In this document: positions 24,676 to 32,975 of the stretch, one piece after another
Layout of the letters: each line of letters starts with the position of its first letter
How positions within the stretch are numbered: the stretch's first letter is position 1
Assembly (NCBI RefSeq): GCF_003226555.1
Contig: NZ_QKQS01000038.1
Span: 124,001-188,000 of the forward strand
DNA: 64,000 nt
Source of the DNA: Rhodopseudomonas palustris
GTDB taxonomy: Bacteria > Pseudomonadota > Alphaproteobacteria > Rhizobiales > Xanthobacteraceae
Reading direction: 5' to 3'
Made by a program: the position numbers and the translations under genes
Notes under the pieces: generated by a model
Database searches by the model: none
The model's input: only the letters and a program-made list of their open reading frames with translations
Told to the model about the DNA's origin: nothing

Positions 24676-26156
24676 GTGTCGAGCTCCCGGATGATGTCGC
24701 GCGCGGTGACCGGGATGTTGCCGATCCGGCCGACCTGGCAGGCGGCGGCGATCGAGGCGAGATACGCGCTGCGCCAGATGTCGGTGCCGATCGCCAGCGC
24801 CAGCGCGGCGCAGACGAAGAACGAGTCGCCGGCGCCGGCAGCGTCTTTCGGCGCGGTGTTGAACGCCGGCAGCCTGTCCGTCACCACCGTGCCGCCGGCG
24901 CCGGTCTCGGCGTGGACCAACAGGCCCTCGGCGGCGAGCGTCAGGATCACGTTCTTGGCCCGCGCCTTTTCGCGCAGCGCCTCGACCAGCACGACGAGGC
25001 CGGAGTCGAAGTCACGCATCGCCAGCCGCGCTTCGCGCTCGGTCGGCTTGATCAGCAGCATCTCGGTGAAGCGCGAGATGTCGCCGACCTGGGACGATGA
25101 CTGGCTGTCGGCCACCATCGGCACGCCGCGGGCGCGGCACGCCTGCCCGACCGCCTCGATCAGCCGGGTCGGCAGACAGCCGTAGTTGAAGTCCGAGAAC
25201 ACCACGAGATCCGTGCTCGGCAACCGGTGCTCGATCGTCTCCAGCATGCGCGCCTGCAGATCGGCGTCGACATCGTGCTGCTTGAGATGGCTGACGCGCA
25301 GCAGCGTCTTGTTGCCGGCCCGAAACCGCTGCTTCGTCGTGGTCGGCCGGCTCTCGTCGGTGAGGATGGTGGCGTCGACGTTGTACGAGGCCAGCCGCTC
25401 GCGGGCGAAGTCCGCCATCGCATCGCCGCCGCCGACGGTGAGCAGACCGACCTGCGCGCCCATGCCGGCGGCATGACCGGCAACGATCCCGGCGCCGCCG
25501 ACGAACAGCTCGCGGAGCACCGGCGTCACCACGATGGTCGGATCTTCCTGCGACAGGCCGAGCGGATCGCAGGCGATGTATTCGTCGACGATCAGATCGC
25601 CGATCACCAGCACCCGCAGCTTGGGAAAGCCCGCCAGCACGCTCTTCAGCTCGAGCGGTTCGAAGCGGTGCCGCCGCGGATAGTCGAGCGGCTTAATGAT
25701 CGACGACGGATTGAACTCGCGGAACTCGCGCTTGATCAGATCGAGCGACGAGAACGCGACCTCGCCCGAGGAGAACACCAGCCGGCCGCCATAGCCGTCG
25801 AGCGCCGCCTTTTCAGGATTGTCGGCACCTTCGTGTTCCTTGCCCTTGACCACGACGGCGGGCCGCAACTCGGCGATGAAATCCTCCGGCGCGTCGTGCA
25901 GCAGGAAAGCGTGATCGACCACGCCGATCGCACGCACGCCTTCGAGCCGCAGCTCGGCCGGCAGCATCCAGTCGTAGCCGGGATCGGCCGTGACGCCGAC
26001 GACGAGAAAATCCCCGCAATCGGCGGCGAATTTCAAAAGCCGCAGATGGCCCGGATGAACGATGTTGAAATTGCCGGAGACGAACACGATGCTGCGGCGT
26101 CGTCCGGCGAGTTTCCGGATCTCCGCGAGCGTCGTCTCGGTCTCGGGATGCAGCAT
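24672..26156 (-). CDS. HldE-like bifunctional nucleotidyltransferase-PfkB sugar kinase with swapped domain order
   Basis: The product has about 494 residues from the ATG at 26156, which is preceded by GAGGTGA. Residues 1-145 form a cytidylyltransferase-like domain (VSGNFNIVHPGHLRLLKF, with the HxGH nucleotide motif HPGH). Residues 170-490 form a PfkB/ribokinase-like domain (VLVIGDLIVDEYI, GGAGIVAGHAAGMGA, and the catalytic AAGAGDSFF). In Escherichia coli HldE the kinase is N-terminal and the adenylyltransferase C-terminal, so the order here is reversed. Together with the GmhA-like and HddC-like proteins it indicates heptose-phosphate chemistry. It overlaps the next gene by 4 bases. Confidence 0.85.
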   Translation of the reverse strand: MLHPETETTLAEIRKLAGRRRSIVFVSGNFNIVHPGHLRLLKFAADCGDFLVVGVTADPGYDWMLPAELRLEGVRAIGVVDHAFLLHDAPEDFIAELRPAVVVKGKEHEGADNPEKAALDGYGGRLVFSSGEVAFSSLDLIKREFREFNPSSIIKPLDYPRRHRFEPLELKSVLAGFPKLRVLVIGDLIVDEYIACDPLGLSQEDPTIVVTPVLRELFVGGAGIVAGHAAGMGAQVGLLTVGGGDAMADFARERLASYNVDATILTDESRPTTTKQRFRAGNKTLLRVSHLKQHDVDADLQARMLETIEHRLPSTDLVVFSDFNYGCLPTRLIEAVGQACRARGVPMVADSQSSSQVGDISRFTEMLLIKPTEREARLAMRDFDSGLVVLVEALREKARAKNVILTLAAEGLLVHAETGAGGTVVTDRLPAFNTAPKDAAGAGDSFFVCAALALAIGTDIWRSAYLASIAAACQVGRIGNIPVTARDIIRELDT

Positions 26157-26161
26157 CGGGG

Positions 26162-27217
26162 TCACCTCAGCGACGGATCGATTTCGATCAACGGACGCAC
26201 GCTGCGGCGATGCTCCAGATCGTCGAGCGCCTCGTTGATCTCGTCGAGCGCGTAGCGGCGGCTGAACATCGCGTCGAGCGGCAGCTTGCCGTCGCGGTAA
26301 AGCCCGGCCAGCAGTTCGATGTCGCGCTCCGGCTTGCTGTCGCCGCCCCAGGTGCCGAGGATCCGCTTGCCGCAGATCAGCTCGAACGGATCGAGCGCGA
26401 TCTTCTCGCCGCTGCGCGGATGCGAGGCGAACACGCACAGCCCGCCGAACCGCCGCGTGGCATCGAACGCCTGCTCGATGACGCGGGTGAGGCCGGCGGA
26501 CTCGATCGCGATATCGACCCCGAGGCCGCCGGTGAGCTTGCGGATCTCCTCGACCGGATCGCTGCGCGAGGCGTCGATCACCATGGTGGCGCCGAGCTCG
26601 GCCGCCATCTTCAGCTTTGCGGGTTCGACATCGACCGCAATCACCTGTTTGCAGGCGAACAGCTTGCAGGCCATCAGCGCGGCAAGTCCGATGCCGCCGA
26701 GACCGAAGATCGCCAGCGTGCTACCAGCCTGCGGCTTGGCGATGTTGATGACGATGCCGGCACCGACCGGCAGCGCGCAGCCGAACAGCACCGCCACATC
26801 CATCGGCAGCCCGGCCGGCAACGGCGTGACGCGATTCTCGGCAACCACGGCATATTCGTTGAAGGTGGTGACGGCGCCGGCATTGATGACGCGCTCGCCG
26901 CTGGTGTAGCGCACGCCCTGAGTGTCGGAGCCCTGCCCCTTGATCCAGCCGAGAATGACGCGGTCGCCCTTCACGACCTTGCCGACGCCGGGACCGGTCT
27001 CGACGACAACGCCGGAGCCTTCGTGGCCCATCATGTGCGGCAGATAGCGATCCGGCCCGCGCCCGCCGCGCGCTTCCATCAGCTGACTGTGGCAGACACC
27101 GGAGTACGCGAGCTTGACCAGCACCTGCCCCGCGCTGAGCGCCGGCGCCTCCACCGTCTCGATCGAGAGCGGCTGGTTGAGCTCGTACAGCACCGCGGCA
27201 CGGAAGGTCACGGACAT
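26162..27217 (-). CDS. Zinc-dependent alcohol dehydrogenase without the structural-zinc lobe
   Basis: The 351-residue medium-chain dehydrogenase has the catalytic zinc ligands (GVCHSQ, GHEGSGVVVE, and the Cys of LFGCALPVGAG), and an NAD motif GLGGIGLAALMACK. The four-cysteine structural zinc loop of class I and III enzymes is missing: the stretch after GDRVILGWI has no cysteines. It would oxidise or reduce an alcohol or aldehyde, perhaps on the sugar or on a ThDP-derived product. The start at 27217 follows GGAGG; the frame continues upstream only into the palindromic repeat. It is 5 bases upstream of the HldE-like gene. Confidence 0.85.
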   Translation of the reverse strand: MSVTFRAAVLYELNQPLSIETVEAPALSAGQVLVKLAYSGVCHSQLMEARGGRGPDRYLPHMMGHEGSGVVVETGPGVGKVVKGDRVILGWIKGQGSDTQGVRYTSGERVINAGAVTTFNEYAVVAENRVTPLPAGLPMDVAVLFGCALPVGAGIVINIAKPQAGSTLAIFGLGGIGLAALMACKLFACKQVIAVDVEPAKLKMAAELGATMVIDASRSDPVEEIRKLTGGLGVDIAIESAGLTRVIEQAFDATRRFGGLCVFASHPRSGEKIALDPFELICGKRILGTWGGDSKPERDIELLAGLYRDGKLPLDAMFSRRYALDEINEALDDLEHRRSVRPLIEIDPSLR

Positions 27218-27252
27218 GGCGGCCTCCGCGTGGTCGAGTCTTGCTTTCTCCC

Positions 27253-27340
27253 CGTCATTGCGAGCGAAGCGAAGCAATCCAGGAGCACTGTGCACAGATC
27301 TGCTGGATTGCTTCGTCGGCTTCGCCTCCTCGCAATGACG
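27253..27340. repeat. Palindromic repeat element, copy B (intergenic)
   Basis: This 88-base copy of the element at 23863-23949 has the same ends (CGTCATTGCGAG, CTCGCAATGACG), the same GCAATCCAG/CTGGATTGC inner arms and a GTGCAC centre. It lies between the E1-beta gene and the alcohol dehydrogenase gene, in the middle of the operon, where the transcript could fold it into a strong hairpin. Confidence 0.85.
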
Positions 27341-27367
27341 TGGAAAGTCCGTGCCATCATCGCTCCC

Positions 27368-28420
27368 TCAAAACGGTCCCGAGAACCAGGTGCCCGGCAC
27401 GTCGTGCGGGAAGCTGCGCTGGGCGACCAGCGACGCGGTTTCCACCTCGCGGCCGAGCATCTGGCCGACGGCTTGCGCGATGTGTTCGGCGCGGACGTGG
27501 TAGTTCTTCGTCAGCGCCGGGCTGGTCGCTTCCGGCACGTCCGGCGCGGCGAGGCGCTGCGGCGCGCATTTCAGGTTGGCGAAGTGATCGGTCGCGATCC
27601 GCGCCACGATCTCGCCGGCGACACCGCCGGTCAGATGGCCGCTGTCAAGCGCCAGCAGCCGGCCGGTCTTCTGCACCGAGGCGATCACCGCCGGCCAGTC
27701 CAGCGGACGAATGCTGCGCAGGTCGATCAGGTCGCAGACGATGCCTTGGGCTGCGAGATGATCGACCGCGTGCAGCGCCTCGACCGTCATGTAGCTCATT
27801 GCCACGATGGTCACCGCGTCGCCGCTTCGGACCACGCGCGCCTTGCCCAAAGGCTCGCGCACGTCGCCGGCCGGCACCTCGCCTTGCATATTGTGCAGCC
27901 AGCGATGCTCGAGAAAGATCACCGGATCGTCGTCGAAGATCGAGCCGAGCAGCAGCGTCTTGGCGTCCGCAGCGGTGGTCGGCATCACCACCTTCAGACC
28001 GGGAATGTGCGCGAACCAGGATTGTAGGCTCTGCGAATGCGTTGGGCCCTGGCCCCAGCCGCGGCCGATGATCATCCGGATGGTGATCGGCACGCCGCGC
28101 TTGCCGCCGAACATGAAGCGCCATTTAGCGGCGTTGTTGACCAGCTGATCGAGCGACAGCAGCGCGAAATCGAGCCGCTGATGCGTCAGCACCGGCCGCA
28201 TGCCGTTCAGCGCCGCACCGATCGCAAAGCCGGTCATCGCCGCTTCCGAGGTCGGCATGTCGAATACGCGGTCCGGGCCGAACTGTTTGTGCAGATCGAG
28301 CGTGGTGCCGAATACGCCCTTGGGATCGTCGGTGCCGAGGCCGAAGCAGATCACGTTCGGATCGGCCGCCAGCGCGGTGGCGAGCCCGTCGCGGATCGCG
28401 GCAGCGAAACTGGTTGCCAT
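27368..28420 (-). CDS. 2-oxoacid dehydrogenase / transketolase-like E1 beta subunit
   Basis: The 350-residue product is the pyruvate/acetoin dehydrogenase E1-beta type (Transket_pyr domain with FDMPTSEAAMTGFAIGAALNG, then a C-terminal transketolase domain with VTIVAMSYMTVEALHAVD). It begins at 28420 after GGAGGG. It pairs with the E1-alpha gene 10 bases upstream. No E2 lipoyl acyltransferase or E3 gene is in the operon, so acyl transfer to CoA is unlikely to be its role. I infer delivery of an activated aldehyde to a sugar acceptor. Confidence 0.85.
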   Translation of the reverse strand: MATSFAAAIRDGLATALAADPNVICFGLGTDDPKGVFGTTLDLHKQFGPDRVFDMPTSEAAMTGFAIGAALNGMRPVLTHQRLDFALLSLDQLVNNAAKWRFMFGGKRGVPITIRMIIGRGWGQGPTHSQSLQSWFAHIPGLKVVMPTTAADAKTLLLGSIFDDDPVIFLEHRWLHNMQGEVPAGDVREPLGKARVVRSGDAVTIVAMSYMTVEALHAVDHLAAQGIVCDLIDLRSIRPLDWPAVIASVQKTGRLLALDSGHLTGGVAGEIVARIATDHFANLKCAPQRLAAPDVPEATSPALTKNYHVRAEHIAQAVGQMLGREVETASLVAQRSFPHDVPGTWFSGPF

Positions 28421-28430
28421 TCCGCCCTCC

Positions 28431-29405
28431 TCAGCCAGCCGCCGCGTAGACGTCGGTGAAGGCGTCTTCGGGCGGCGGGAACGGCGAGCTTTCGGCGAAG
28501 GCGAACGCCTCTTCGATCTCGGCATCGATCGCCGCCAGCATGTCGGCGACGTCGGCCTCGGTCACGATGGATTCGGTGACCAGCGCGCGCTGCAGCGCCG
28601 GCACCGGATCGCGCAGCTTCCACGCCTCGTATTCAGCCACCGAGCGATAGCCGATGTCGTTGTCATAGTTCGGCCCGCAATGTTCGCGCCAGCGATAGGT
28701 CTCGAACTCATAGAACCGCGGCCCCTCGCCGGCCCGGATCGCCGCCACGCCTTCGCTCAGCGCCGCAACCACCGCACGGGCATCATTGCCATCGCCGTGA
28801 TGCGTTTTGAGGCCGAAGCCGGCGACGAGTTCATACAGCTTGCGGCCGGGCGGCTGCCGCACGCTCAGCGGCGAATACACCGAGTAGCCGTTGTTCTCGC
28901 AGAGAAACAACACGGGAAGCTGCTTCACCACCGCGAAGTTCACCGACTCGAAGAACACGCCTGTTTCCGGCACAGCGTCGCCGAGGAACACGCAGGCGAT
29001 CTGCCCGGTGGCTTTCAACTTCATCGGGTAGGACAGCCCGACGCCGACCGGCACCGTGCCGCCGACGATCGCGGTCGAGCCCATGAAGCCGACGCTCTCG
29101 TCGATCAGATGCATCGAGCCGCCCTTGCCGCGGGCGCAGCCGGTGACCTTGCCGTAGATCTCGGCGATCATCGCCTTCAGCGATCCGCCCTTGGCGAGAT
29201 AATGCGCGTGGGCGCGATGGCCGCTGACCGCGAGATCGGTCGGCCTCAGCACCGCACCTGCCGCCGCGGCAACCGCCTCCTGCCCGACCGACAGATGCGT
29301 CGGGCAGCGCATCTTCTGCTCGCCGTAGCGCGCCGCGATGGTCTCCTCCACGCTGCGGATCCGCAGCATGTCGAACAGCAGGCGACGCGACGTCTCGGGA
29401 TTCAT
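28431..29405 (-). CDS. 2-oxoacid dehydrogenase-like E1 alpha subunit
   Basis: The 324-residue product has the E1-alpha fold: MLRIRSVEETIAARYG, HLSVGQEAVAAAAGA, HRAHAHYLAKGG, a ThDP segment GDAVPETGVFFESVNFA and ENNGYSVYSP. Its start at 29405 overlaps the methyltransferase stop by 4 bases. Together with the beta subunit it should form an alpha2beta2 ThDP enzyme. Its presence in a sugar operon without E2/E3 is unusual (see findings). Confidence 0.85.
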   Translation of the reverse strand: MNPETSRRLLFDMLRIRSVEETIAARYGEQKMRCPTHLSVGQEAVAAAAGAVLRPTDLAVSGHRAHAHYLAKGGSLKAMIAEIYGKVTGCARGKGGSMHLIDESVGFMGSTAIVGGTVPVGVGLSYPMKLKATGQIACVFLGDAVPETGVFFESVNFAVVKQLPVLFLCENNGYSVYSPLSVRQPPGRKLYELVAGFGLKTHHGDGNDARAVVAALSEGVAAIRAGEGPRFYEFETYRWREHCGPNYDNDIGYRSVAEYEAWKLRDPVPALQRALVTESIVTEADVADMLAAIDAEIEEAFAFAESSPFPPPEDAFTDVYAAAG

Positions 29406-30061
29406 GGGATGAACCAGTAGTAGTCGCCGGTGTAGCCGATGTCGGCGAAGAACGCCTTCCACTCGTCGACATGCATGATGGTCTGCGCGGTCAGGTTCCA
29501 CGCCATCATCCGGCGCTTCTCGTCGTCGTCGCGATAGGCGTCGACGGTGATGAACGCACCCTTCCGCGCCACCCGCTCGATCTCGCGCAGCGCCGTTGCG
29601 CAGTCGTCACGGACGAGGTTGTGCACGGTGTTGATCGAGATCACCACGTCGAACGATTTGTCGGCGAACGGCAGCTTGGTCGCGCTGGCGACGCTGACAT
29701 GCGGCTTCATGTCGTCGATGGCGTGCTCGATGGCATAATCCGAGACGTCGACGCCCTTCACGGTGATGCCGGGGATCAGCTCGGCCATGTCGTGCAGCAT
29801 GAAGCCCTTGGCGCAGCCGACATCGAGCACCGAGGACGATGCGTCGAGGCCGAAATGCTGCTGGAACGTCGGAATCACCGGCTGCCAGAACCGCGGCATG
29901 TAATTGAAGCCGCCGTAGCCGTGGCGGCGGTCGCCGTCGAAGAACTCCTTGCCGAATTTGCGCGCGATCGCACGATCCTCTTCGGACTTGGTCTGGCCGC
30001 GCTCGTCGACATTGCGCTTGGTGCGCGGATAGTTGACGAGCAGATCGATTTCCTGGCCCAT
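29402..30061 (-). CDS. SAM-dependent methyltransferase of the sugar operon
   Basis: The 219-residue product has a class I methyltransferase fold with motif I VLDVGCAKGFML, an acidic strand end GVDVSDYAIEHA, and LPFADKSFDVVISINTVHN. The N-terminus (MGQEIDLLVNYPRTKRNVDER) resembles that of methyltransferases in surface-polysaccharide loci. The substrate is probably the activated sugar or an intermediate. The start is 8 bases from the neighbouring epimerase stop. Confidence 0.8.
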   Translation of the reverse strand: MGQEIDLLVNYPRTKRNVDERGQTKSEEDRAIARKFGKEFFDGDRRHGYGGFNYMPRFWQPVIPTFQQHFGLDASSSVLDVGCAKGFMLHDMAELIPGITVKGVDVSDYAIEHAIDDMKPHVSVASATKLPFADKSFDVVISINTVHNLVRDDCATALREIERVARKGAFITVDAYRDDDEKRRMMAWNLTAQTIMHVDEWKAFFADIGYTGDYYWFIP

Positions 30062-30069
30062 TGCGGTCC

Positions 30070-31107
30070 TCAAGGCTTGTGCGCGTAGTCGAACGGCTGG
30101 CTCTTCAGTTCCTCGAACCAGCGATCGATCCAGGCGATCGTCTGCTCGATGCCCTGCTCCAGCGTGATCTGGTCGCTCCAGCCGAGTTCGCTGCGCAGTT
30201 TGCTGCTGTCGAGCTTGTAGGCGGCGTCCTTGCCGAGCCGCTCGCCGACGATCTCGACCTGATCCTCGAACCGCACGCCCATCATCGCGCAGATCATCTC
30301 GACCAGGGCGCGGATGGTGACGATGCGGTCGGTGGAGATGTGATAGCTGTCGCCGAGCCTGCCGTTGCAGGCGATCCGCCGCGTGGCGTCGGCGACATCG
30401 GCGGCATGGATGAACGAGCGTTCCGACGTGCCGCCGCCGTGCAGCTGCAGTTTGCGGCCGAGCTTGATGAACAGGATGGTGCGCGGCACGATCCGGTACA
30501 GCCGCTGGCCTGGGCCGTAGACATTGGCGGCGCGGGTGAACAGCACCGGAAAGCCGTAAGCGCGGAAATACGAGCGCAGGCTCATGTCGCCGGCCGCGCG
30601 CGACACCGCATAGGGCGTCGAGGGATCGAACACCGCATCCTCGGTCAGGGTGCCGGTGGCGTTGCCGTAGACTTCCGGCGTGGTGACGTGAACGTAGCGC
30701 TCGAGGAAATCGCAAGCGCGCAAGCGCTCGTGCAGCCGCACCGTGGACACCACATTGGTGATGAACCAATGGTCCGGGTTGGCCCAGCTCTCGCCGACCA
30801 TGCTTTGCGCTGCAAAATTGATGATGCAGGGAAACCGCTCGGCGGTCACCAGCTGCATGATCGCGTCGAGATCATGGTTGAGGTCGAGCTTCCGAAACCG
30901 GAAGCGATCGGCATTCTTCCAGCGATACGGCAGGAACGCCGGGTGCGGCTCGTCGGAGCGGCTGATGCCGACCACCTCGGCGCCCTGATCGAGCAGATAG
31001 CTGACCATCGAAGCGCCGGTGAACGAGTTCGAGCCGACCACCAGATATTTGTCGAAGCCCGCGCGGGCCATCGCACACGGTGCGGACGCGGGAACGATGC
31101 CGGTCAC
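30070..31107 (-). CDS. NAD-dependent epimerase/dehydratase family protein B, altered catalytic motifs
   Basis: The product has about 345 residues from a GTG at 31107 whose bases overlap the previous stop (GTGA); ATG codons at 31131 and 31071 are alternatives. It resembles dTDP-glucose and GDP-mannose 4,6-dehydratases (YLVVGSNSFTGASMVSYL, NFAAQSMVGESWANPDHWF, TRAANVYGPGQRLYRIVPR). The catalytic segments differ. The usual TDEVYG is TPEVYG, so the acid Asp is absent, and YxxxK is YAVSR, with Arg for Lys. The protein may therefore catalyse another step, such as reduction or epimerisation. Confidence 0.8.
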   Translation of the reverse strand: MTGIVPASAPCAMARAGFDKYLVVGSNSFTGASMVSYLLDQGAEVVGISRSDEPHPAFLPYRWKNADRFRFRKLDLNHDLDAIMQLVTAERFPCIINFAAQSMVGESWANPDHWFITNVVSTVRLHERLRACDFLERYVHVTTPEVYGNATGTLTEDAVFDPSTPYAVSRAAGDMSLRSYFRAYGFPVLFTRAANVYGPGQRLYRIVPRTILFIKLGRKLQLHGGGTSERSFIHAADVADATRRIACNGRLGDSYHISTDRIVTIRALVEMICAMMGVRFEDQVEIVGERLGKDAAYKLDSSKLRSELGWSDQITLEQGIEQTIAWIDRWFEELKSQPFDYAHKP

Positions 31108-32042
31108 GCCTGTAGGCTCCGCTGCATCCATTTCAGATTGTAGTGGCGGTCCTCGTTCTTCAGTTCGCCGCGCTGGAATTTGACGATGATCTCGCGGATC
31201 GCGTCGTTCACCGTCTTCTTCGGCTTGAAGCCGGTCGCCAGCAGCTTGTCGGAGTTGATCCGGTAGGAGCGCGGATCGTTCGAGGCGGTGACGGTGATCT
31301 TGGTCGGGACCTGGGCATCGACCATTTTGGCGATATCCAGGATCGAGATGTTCTCGAAGCCGGCATTGTAGATGCCGCGCAGTTCGGGCCGGTCGAGCAA
31401 CATCAGATACAGATCGGTGATGTCGTCGATATGAATGTTGGGGCGAACCTGATTGCCACCGAACACGGTGATCTCGCCGTTGGTCAGCGCCTGCATGGTC
31501 AGCATGTTGACCGAGACGTCGAGCCGCATCCGCGGCGACGGCCCACACACCGTCGCAGGGCGCACGATCTGCACCGCCATGTCGCCGGCGTAGCTGAGCA
31601 TCACCCGCTCGGCCACCATCTTGGTCTTGTTGTATTCCGAGATCGGCTCCAGCGTCAGGTCCTCGGTGACCTGCTCTTCGTCCTTGATGCCGTAGACGCT
31701 GCCGGACGAGGCGTAGATGAAGCGCTGGATGCCGGCGCGCGCGGCGCGGTCGGCGAGCTGCATGGTGGCGAGCGCGCTGATCTCCCAGGTCAGCTTGGGA
31801 TCGAGATCGCCGCAGGGATCGTTGGCGACCGAAGCGAGATGCACGATGGCGTCGATCCCGGAGAGATCGATCGAGCTGGTATCGCGGACGTCGCCGCGCA
31901 CCACAGTGAGCGCTGGATGCGGCGGCAGATCGTTGCCGAACCACATGATGTCGAACGCCACCACGTCGTCGCCGCGCGCCAGGAGCTTCGGCACCAGGGT
32001 GGTTCCGACGTAGCCGCAGGCGCCGGTCACCAGGATCTTCAT
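31104..32042 (-). CDS. NAD-dependent sugar epimerase A (UDP-glucose 4-epimerase-like)
   Basis: The 312-residue extended SDR has the NAD motif GACGYVGTTLVPKLL, the SSGSVYG serine segment and a complete YxxxK (YNKTK) at about residues 146-150. The C-terminus follows the NDP-sugar epimerase pattern. It likely changes stereochemistry of, or oxidises, the nucleotide sugar made by the operon. It overlaps epimerase B by 4 bases, and there is a 141-base gap to the SIS gene upstream. Confidence 0.83.
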   Translation of the reverse strand: MKILVTGACGYVGTTLVPKLLARGDDVVAFDIMWFGNDLPPHPALTVVRGDVRDTSSIDLSGIDAIVHLASVANDPCGDLDPKLTWEISALATMQLADRAARAGIQRFIYASSGSVYGIKDEEQVTEDLTLEPISEYNKTKMVAERVMLSYAGDMAVQIVRPATVCGPSPRMRLDVSVNMLTMQALTNGEITVFGGNQVRPNIHIDDITDLYLMLLDRPELRGIYNAGFENISILDIAKMVDAQVPTKITVTASNDPRSYRINSDKLLATGFKPKKTVNDAIREIIVKFQRGELKNEDRHYNLKWMQRSLQA

Positions 32043-32183
32043 CGTATCATTCCCACTGATTGAACCGCCAGACGGCGCGCCGCGATGCGGCGCCGACGAA
32101 TCACTGCAAGCCTGAATGCAAGAGATACACGCATTTTTGCATGCCCTGATAGGGCCGCGCGGATCGTTGCTCGCCCCGTCCGG

Positions 32184-32852
32184 TCAGCCGGCCGCCGGCA
32201 GCGGCACGCGCTGGCCGCAGGCGAAATCGAGGATGGCATGGCAGATCGTCAGATGGCCGAGCTCGACGAAACCGTATTGGTCCGAGGCCAGATAGAAATT
32301 GATATCGCCCTCGCGGCGCAGCGGATTGTCCGCCGAAAACCCACTCAAAGTGATGACCCGGCAGCCGCGCTCGCGCGCCGCAGCCACCGCGTTGAGGATG
32401 TTCGGCGAGCGCCCGGACGAGGAGATCGCGATCAACAGGTCGCCGTCCTGGGCGAACAGTTCGATCTGCTTGGCGAACACCTGCTCGTAGCCGTAGTCGT
32501 TGCCGAGGCAGGTCAGCATCGCGCCGTCGTTGAGGCAGAGCGCGCGCATCCCGCCGTTCTTGGAATAGTCGGTGGCCATGTGGCTGGCGATCGCGGCGCT
32601 GCCGCCATTGCCGATGAACATCAGCTTGCGGCCGTCGGCATGCACCTCGCGGGCCCAGGCGATCACCAGCGAGGCGGCGATTTCCTGCGCGAACGGGCGG
32701 CCTTCGCAATCCGACACCTCGGCGCTGGTGAGGGTGGCGCGCAGATGATCGTAATAGCCGAACATCTGCCGCTTCGACAGCAACGGCGTCGCGACGACGT
32801 CCTCGGATCCATCGTCGGCAACGGGGGCGGTGCTGTTACGCGATTGCGTCAT
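32184..32852 (-). CDS. GmhA-like phosphoheptose isomerase (SIS domain)
   Basis: GmhA converts sedoheptulose 7-phosphate to D-glycero-D-manno-heptose 7-phosphate. The 222-residue product has the SIS signature (MFIGNGGSAAIASHMATDYSKNG in part) and ISSSGRSPNIL, as in GmhA. The N-terminal 35 residues are extra and look disordered. An ATG at 32867 is also possible; 32852 is favoured by an AGGA in front. This gene, the HldE-like gene and the HddC-like gene are the heptose-like core of the operon. Confidence 0.8.
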   Translation of the reverse strand: MTQSRNSTAPVADDGSEDVVATPLLSKRQMFGYYDHLRATLTSAEVSDCEGRPFAQEIAASLVIAWAREVHADGRKLMFIGNGGSAAIASHMATDYSKNGGMRALCLNDGAMLTCLGNDYGYEQVFAKQIELFAQDGDLLIAISSSGRSPNILNAVAAARERGCRVITLSGFSADNPLRREGDINFYLASDQYGFVELGHLTICHAILDFACGQRVPLPAAG

Positions 32853-32975
32853 CGGCGTCCTCGGCATTCCGAACCATCACGGTTGCGCATGATTCGTTAG
32901 CAATGTGTAAATCATGACCGGTCCCTGCCGCGCAGGGCCGGACGCCTCGGGATACTACCTGGCAGGCGCGGATGA

